Assembly (NCBI RefSeq): GCF_900176005.1 | Contig: NZ_LT838272.1 | Coordinates: forward strand, 2,003,587-2,067,586 | Direction of reading: 5' to 3' | DNA from: Thermanaeromonas toyohensis ToBE | GTDB taxonomy: Bacteria; Bacillota; DSM-521; Neomoorellales; Neomoorellaceae | Length of the DNA stretch: 64,000 nucleotides | Shown: positions 60,510 through 64,000 of the stretch, piece after piece | Layout: every line of letters starts with the position of its first letter | Numbering within the stretch: position 1 is the stretch's first letter | Translations under genes and position numbers: made by a program | The notes under the pieces: model-generated | Databases searched by the model: none | Told to the model about the DNA's origin: nothing | The model's input: the letters and a program-made list of their open reading frames with translations, nothing else

Positions 60510-62422
60510 TATCCTGCCACCCTCTCCCCCGGCGCATATTTAGGTGCATAGCTAGCTACCGAGGGGAAGAGGTTTAAATCCGTATGGGGTAGGAAGAGGG
60601 CGGAGACAAACTCTTCCATAAAGAGATTTCCAACCGAAAGCTCAAGGTAAGTCAGCTTGCGCCCTATTTCCCGGGCCTCTTCCCACTTATCGCGACACAG
60701 CAAGACCTCTATGGCTCCCTTAAGGGAAGTGTTACCGGCAAAAATGTAGCGGTCTAAGGGGAGATCTGGAAGTAGTCCGATTTCTATAGCGTTAGGGATA
60801 TTCAAGTAATTACCGAAGCCGCCAGCGATGATGATTTTATCTATAGTATCTAGTTTAAGCTGAACTGTTTTTAGTAAGCTCATGATCCCAGCAAAAACAG
60901 CTCCTTTAGAACGGATGAGAGTTTTGATATCACCTTCAGTAAGTACTATATCTTGGCCGTTGCCGCTCTCTTCCTTCCAGGCCAGGACAAACTCGCATCC
61001 TTCATCAGTACGCCGTAGGCGGGGCGTGGGTACCTCCTGAAAATTCCCTGTGCGGTCGATGATCCCGGCCCTTCTGAGCTTGGCTAAAGCGTCGATAAGA
61101 CCAGAACCGCAGATACCCATCGGCTTAGTACGTCCGATCACCCGCCATTTAACTTCCAAAGTAGCGGGATCTATTTCTACTCCTTCGATAGCCCCCTTCA
61201 TGGCCCGCATGCCAAAGGTGATACCACCGCCTTCAAAGGCTGGGCCTGCCGAACAGGCGCAAGAGATTAGCCAATCGCTGTTACCTAGTACCATCTCACC
61301 GTTAGTACCGATATCCACGAACAACACTAGCTCTTGGCTCTTGGCTATACCGGTGAATAAAGCCCCAGAAACTATATCTCCTCCCACATAGCTGGCTACG
61401 GAAGGGAATACTAACACAGGAGCCGAGGGGTGTATATTTAGCCCTGTTTCCCCTGCTCTAACCAGCGGGAATTCGGTGGCGGTGGGTATATAGGGCTGGA
61501 GGCGTACATACTTAGGGGTAAGCCCCAGGAACAAATGGGTCATGGTAGTATTTCCGGCTAAGGAAGCCGCCACCACTTGCTGGTAGGAAATCCCTTTTTC
61601 TTTAAGGAGCTCACTTATTACCTCGTTAATGCTCGCTAGAGCGGCTTCTTGTAATTCCTTTAGCCCCTGCTCTGTAGTAGTAGCATAGATAATACGAGAA
61701 ATAACATCATCGCCAAAGCGCGACTGGCGGTTGTAAGTACCTCCCTGAGCGATAATGCGCCCCTTTATCAGGTCTACTAGGGCCACGGCTACAGTGGTGG
61801 TACCTAGATCTATGGCAACTCCATAAATGTCCTTTTCGTTGGCCGAAGTTACTCGGATAACCTCTGCTTGGCCGTTAAGCCGGGCCAGGCTTACAGCCAC
61901 CCGCCAGTCAGCCTGACGCAGGGCTTCGGCTAGTTCCTGCAAAGTAGATAGGCTGACTTTAATGCTAGTTTCTGGGAAATAACGCCGCAGGGCTGTCTGG
62001 ACTCGGCTCCAATCGCTAGCATTTTCGGTTAGAGTAGGCGGTTCTAATTCTAGGGATACTACTTCACATAAAGGCTGGAGGGTACAGGGGCTTTCTACAC
62101 TCGCTCCCTGCTTATCATCGAGTAAGACCTGATGCTCATCCAGGCGTGAATCCTTGGGTACTTCCACCTGGACATCGCCCAGCACTTTGGTGCGGCAAGC
62201 CAGGACATACCCTTCACCAGGTAGGGACAACTTCCGACGAGCGGGTTCACTGGCTACATGACCTTCTTTGACGCGTACTACACATCGGCCACAGCTTCCC
62301 TGACCGCCACAGGTACTTTTTAGAGCGATACCTGCCTCGGCTGCGGCTTCCAGCAAAGTAGTTCCTGCAGGCACGCTAATTTCTATTCCTTCTGGCCAAA
62401 ATGTAACCCTGTACTCCTCCAT
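60509..62422 (-). CDS. RACo, ATP-dependent corrinoid activator (orf7)
   Basis: 637 aa. N-terminal [2Fe-2S] ferredoxin domain (CGGQGSCGRCVV), then an ASKHA-type ATPase domain (VAIDLGTTTVAVALVDL, FVDIGTNGEMVLG) as in DUF4445 proteins. It reactivates the Co(II) form of AcsCD to Co(I). In Moorella the equivalent is orf7. Confidence 0.92.
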   Translation of the reverse strand: MEEYRVTFWPEGIEISVPAGTTLLEAAAEAGIALKSTCGGQGSCGRCVVRVKEGHVASEPARRKLSLPGEGYVLACRTKVLGDVQVEVPKDSRLDEHQVLLDDKQGASVESPCTLQPLCEVVSLELEPPTLTENASDWSRVQTALRRYFPETSIKVSLSTLQELAEALRQADWRVAVSLARLNGQAEVIRVTSANEKDIYGVAIDLGTTTVAVALVDLIKGRIIAQGGTYNRQSRFGDDVISRIIYATTTEQGLKELQEAALASINEVISELLKEKGISYQQVVAASLAGNTTMTHLFLGLTPKYVRLQPYIPTATEFPLVRAGETGLNIHPSAPVLVFPSVASYVGGDIVSGALFTGIAKSQELVLFVDIGTNGEMVLGNSDWLISCACSAGPAFEGGGITFGMRAMKGAIEGVEIDPATLEVKWRVIGRTKPMGICGSGLIDALAKLRRAGIIDRTGNFQEVPTPRLRRTDEGCEFVLAWKEESGNGQDIVLTEGDIKTLIRSKGAVFAGIMSLLKTVQLKLDTIDKIIIAGGFGNYLNIPNAIEIGLLPDLPLDRYIFAGNTSLKGAIEVLLCRDKWEEAREIGRKLTYLELSVGNLFMEEFVSALFLPHTDLNLFPSVASYAPKYAPGERVAG

Positions 62423-62459
62423 ACAGCAGCTCTTACCCCCTTACAGGCTCTAAAGGCCT

Positions 62460-63797
62460 TTAAGCAAAGTTATTACGGGCAAAGGAGGGGATACCAGAGG
62501 ATTCCCGCGGTCCTACTAATACTTTCCAACCAGTCAAGTCTTCCAACTTCCCTTTAAGAACTGCTACTACTCCTGGAATAACTAGGGTACGGTGCTTAAC
62601 TTTGTTTTCAATACCTAACTTCTTTATAACACTAGCAATTTTTTCTGCATCGAATTTGCCGTCAGCGTAGGCCGTCAGCACAGAAAGGCCATTGGTATCT
62701 ACGGGAATAATATAGCCAGGGATCCTGCTGCTTTCCACTTCACCTTCCACCGAATAATAGGTAAGGGAGAAGTTAGTAGTGATATACACAGGAGAGTTTT
62801 CGTTGACCTCGCCCACCTCGTAGATCTTTTCCTCCACCCGGATGGGAACCTGGGGATCAGTATAGAGGTTCTGCCTCCAGGAAAGGAGAGGTAAGAGATG
62901 AGCCTTGGCTATGGTATTGAGCACTATCAAGCTGGCATACTTAGCAATATAGTTTACTGCTTCTAGGACTTCGGCCAAAGGATCGCTAGAAGTGGTTAAC
63001 GCTATAATGGGATAGCCAAAGGGGCGGAAGCGTTTCTTTATGGCCAGCCGCCGGATCTGGGTGAAGTCTGCCACCGCCCGGGAAAGGCTCCGGGCTCCTG
63101 GATCTAGGACCAATTGCTTATACCCTAAACCCGCAATCTTTTCCACCAGCCCTGCGAGTTCCTCTAGATCAGAGCCTCTAACGGCCAAGGGGCAGCCGTG
63201 CTCCTTAGCTAGGGAAACCATGGCTTCATAATTGCTGGCGTTAGCCGCATAGAGCAAAGGTTTGCGGGCCGCAACTTTCGGTAGCACTGGGCTTAATACA
63301 GCCGGGTCCTCGACCATCAAAACCAGATTTAGGTCGGTGTTAGCTGCTATCAGTTCCACTGCTCGTGCAAAGCTCCCCGGTTCTGGAGCCTCATGGGTGA
63401 TGGCTATAGCCTGGACCGTGTAATGCTGGCCGACACGATCAAAGGAAAGATCGTTGATGGCCTGCACCCGGGAGAGGATCTCCTCCTCAGATAAGGCATC
63501 GCTCACCCGCAAGGCTATGGCCGGTTCATGGTAAAAACGCTTATCATGACGGAAGAGTTCCGTTTCATCCCCCATCTCTACCGCTTTATCCCCAGTGCCT
63601 AAGATAACTTTGGCTATAGGGGGAGCAGCAGCAGACTCCAGCGCTTCTCGCGCTTCAGGAGAAACATAGGGGCAGGCATCTAAGCTCGCTTTACCTGCAG
63701 CCAGGTTCATGGCAAAGGCCAGGCAGGTAGGGGTACCGCACTCCCCGCAGTTCTTTTTGGGTAGTTGTTTGTAGATTTCTAACCCCGTCAAAGCCAT
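62460..63797 (-). CDS. acsC: AcsC, corrinoid iron-sulfur protein large subunit
   Basis: 445 aa. N-terminal [4Fe-4S] domain (KNCGECGTPTCLAFAM, then DACPY), a TIM barrel (LRVSDALSEEEI, LVLDPGARSLSRAVADF), and a C-terminal corrinoid-binding domain (YYSVEGEVESSRIPGYIIPV, LSVLTAYADGKF). It carries the methyl group to ACS. It lies directly after acsB. Confidence 0.95.
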   Translation of the reverse strand: MALTGLEIYKQLPKKNCGECGTPTCLAFAMNLAAGKASLDACPYVSPEAREALESAAAPPIAKVILGTGDKAVEMGDETELFRHDKRFYHEPAIALRVSDALSEEEILSRVQAINDLSFDRVGQHYTVQAIAITHEAPEPGSFARAVELIAANTDLNLVLMVEDPAVLSPVLPKVAARKPLLYAANASNYEAMVSLAKEHGCPLAVRGSDLEELAGLVEKIAGLGYKQLVLDPGARSLSRAVADFTQIRRLAIKKRFRPFGYPIIALTTSSDPLAEVLEAVNYIAKYASLIVLNTIAKAHLLPLLSWRQNLYTDPQVPIRVEEKIYEVGEVNENSPVYITTNFSLTYYSVEGEVESSRIPGYIIPVDTNGLSVLTAYADGKFDAEKIASVIKKLGIENKVKHRTLVIPGVVAVLKGKLEDLTGWKVLVGPRESSGIPSFARNNFA

Positions 63798-63844
63798 GCT
63801 CGATAACCCCTTTCTCCTAACGTGGTCTTCTGAAAAAGCCGAAC

Positions 63845-63883
63845 CCTTTCCCGGGGGAAGGGGGCTCCCCTTCCCCGGAAAGG
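63845..63883 (-). terminator. GC-rich hairpin between acsB and acsC
   Basis: A near-perfect inverted repeat (CCTTTCC...GGAAAGG with CCCC/GGGG core). On the minus strand it is followed by GTTCGGCTTTTTC. It could attenuate acsB read-through into acsC. Confidence 0.5.
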
Positions 63884-63893
63884 TAAGACCTAC

Positions 63894-64000
63894 CTACATC
63901 AGCGGGTCCATAGTTAAAGCAGGATGTCCTTTCTCCTCTAAGAAGGGAAGGATTTCTTCTACTGTGGTCCCTATGGTCTCATCGGCTATTTTATCTATGA
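63894..64000 (-). CDS. acsB: AcsB (acetyl-CoA synthase), C-terminal end only
   Basis: The minus-strand frame runs in from the window edge and stops at 63896-63894. The last residues, EEILPFLEEKGHPALTMDPLM, match the C-terminus of acetyl-CoA synthase. Position before acsC agrees. Only 34 codons are visible, so nothing can be said about the active site. Confidence 0.8.
   Translation of the reverse strand, partial: IDKIADETIGTTVEEILPFLEEKGHPALTMDPLM

Overview
The window looks like chromosomal DNA of a thermophilic acetogenic Firmicute of the Moorella/Thermanaeromonas group (Moorellaceae). This is inferred from gene content and order only. The right-hand 15 kb has the Moorella-type Wood-Ljungdahl order acsB'-acsC-RACo(orf7)-cooC-acsD-acsE-hdrC-hdrB-hdrA-mvhD-metV-metF, all on the minus strand, with a PduL phosphotransacetylase gene nearby.

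Layout. (1) 1-22,436: most of an integrated temperate phage. The left end (head and tail genes, other att site) lies outside the window. Portal, terminase, late regulator, replication and recombination genes (SbcC-like ATPase, RecT, MBL-fold hydrolase, DnaD/DnaC-like, RusA) run on the minus strand from a cro-like gene at 16.5 kb. A CI-like repressor, a HicBA pair, an ImmA-type peptidase, a membrane T5orf172 protein and the integrase run on the plus strand. Four 15-bp palindromes form the operator region between the repressor genes. The right end is a 3' tRNA-Lys(CTT) fragment at 22,389-22,436. (2) 22,437-26,822: a scarred region holding a broken second integrase, an isolated hdrA-mvhD pair, an orphan HicB with a truncated HicA, and a transposase remnant. 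(3) 26,823-49,706: ordinary chromosome. It contains ArsR, HflX, two small CxxxC proteins, a molybdoenzyme locus (NrfD-, FeS- and Mo-subunits, a nitrate-reductase-like enzyme and a sigma-54 activator), IclR, FMN glutamate synthase, PduL, FeoAB, DnaI/DnaD and a T-box-controlled alaR-alaT pair. (4) 49,797-64,000: the methyl-branch/CODH-ACS operon.

How the genes work together. In region 4, MetFV with HdrABC-MvhD forms the methylene-H4folate reductase complex. AcsE moves the methyl group to the corrinoid protein AcsCD. RACo and CooC-like proteins maintain corrinoid or metal sites, and AcsB (only its C-terminus is in the window) makes acetyl-CoA. PduL in region 3 can convert acetyl-CoA to acetyl-phosphate. 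The molybdoenzyme locus offers alternative respiration; a consensus sigma-54 promoter with repeated upstream sites in front of the Mo-subunit gene ties it to the neighbouring activator.

The points most worth checking are: the sigma-54 control unit (33,994-34,140); an alanine-type T-box (48,624-48,915); the HdrA with an inserted GltD-like module; the orphan HdrA-MvhD pair; a prophage recombination cassette in which an MBL-fold protein may serve as the nuclease; an aberrant tRNA-like gene at 6,357-6,430; and a possible 55-nt antisense RNA at 15,116-15,170. No search or folding software was used. All names rest on reading the protein and DNA sequence.
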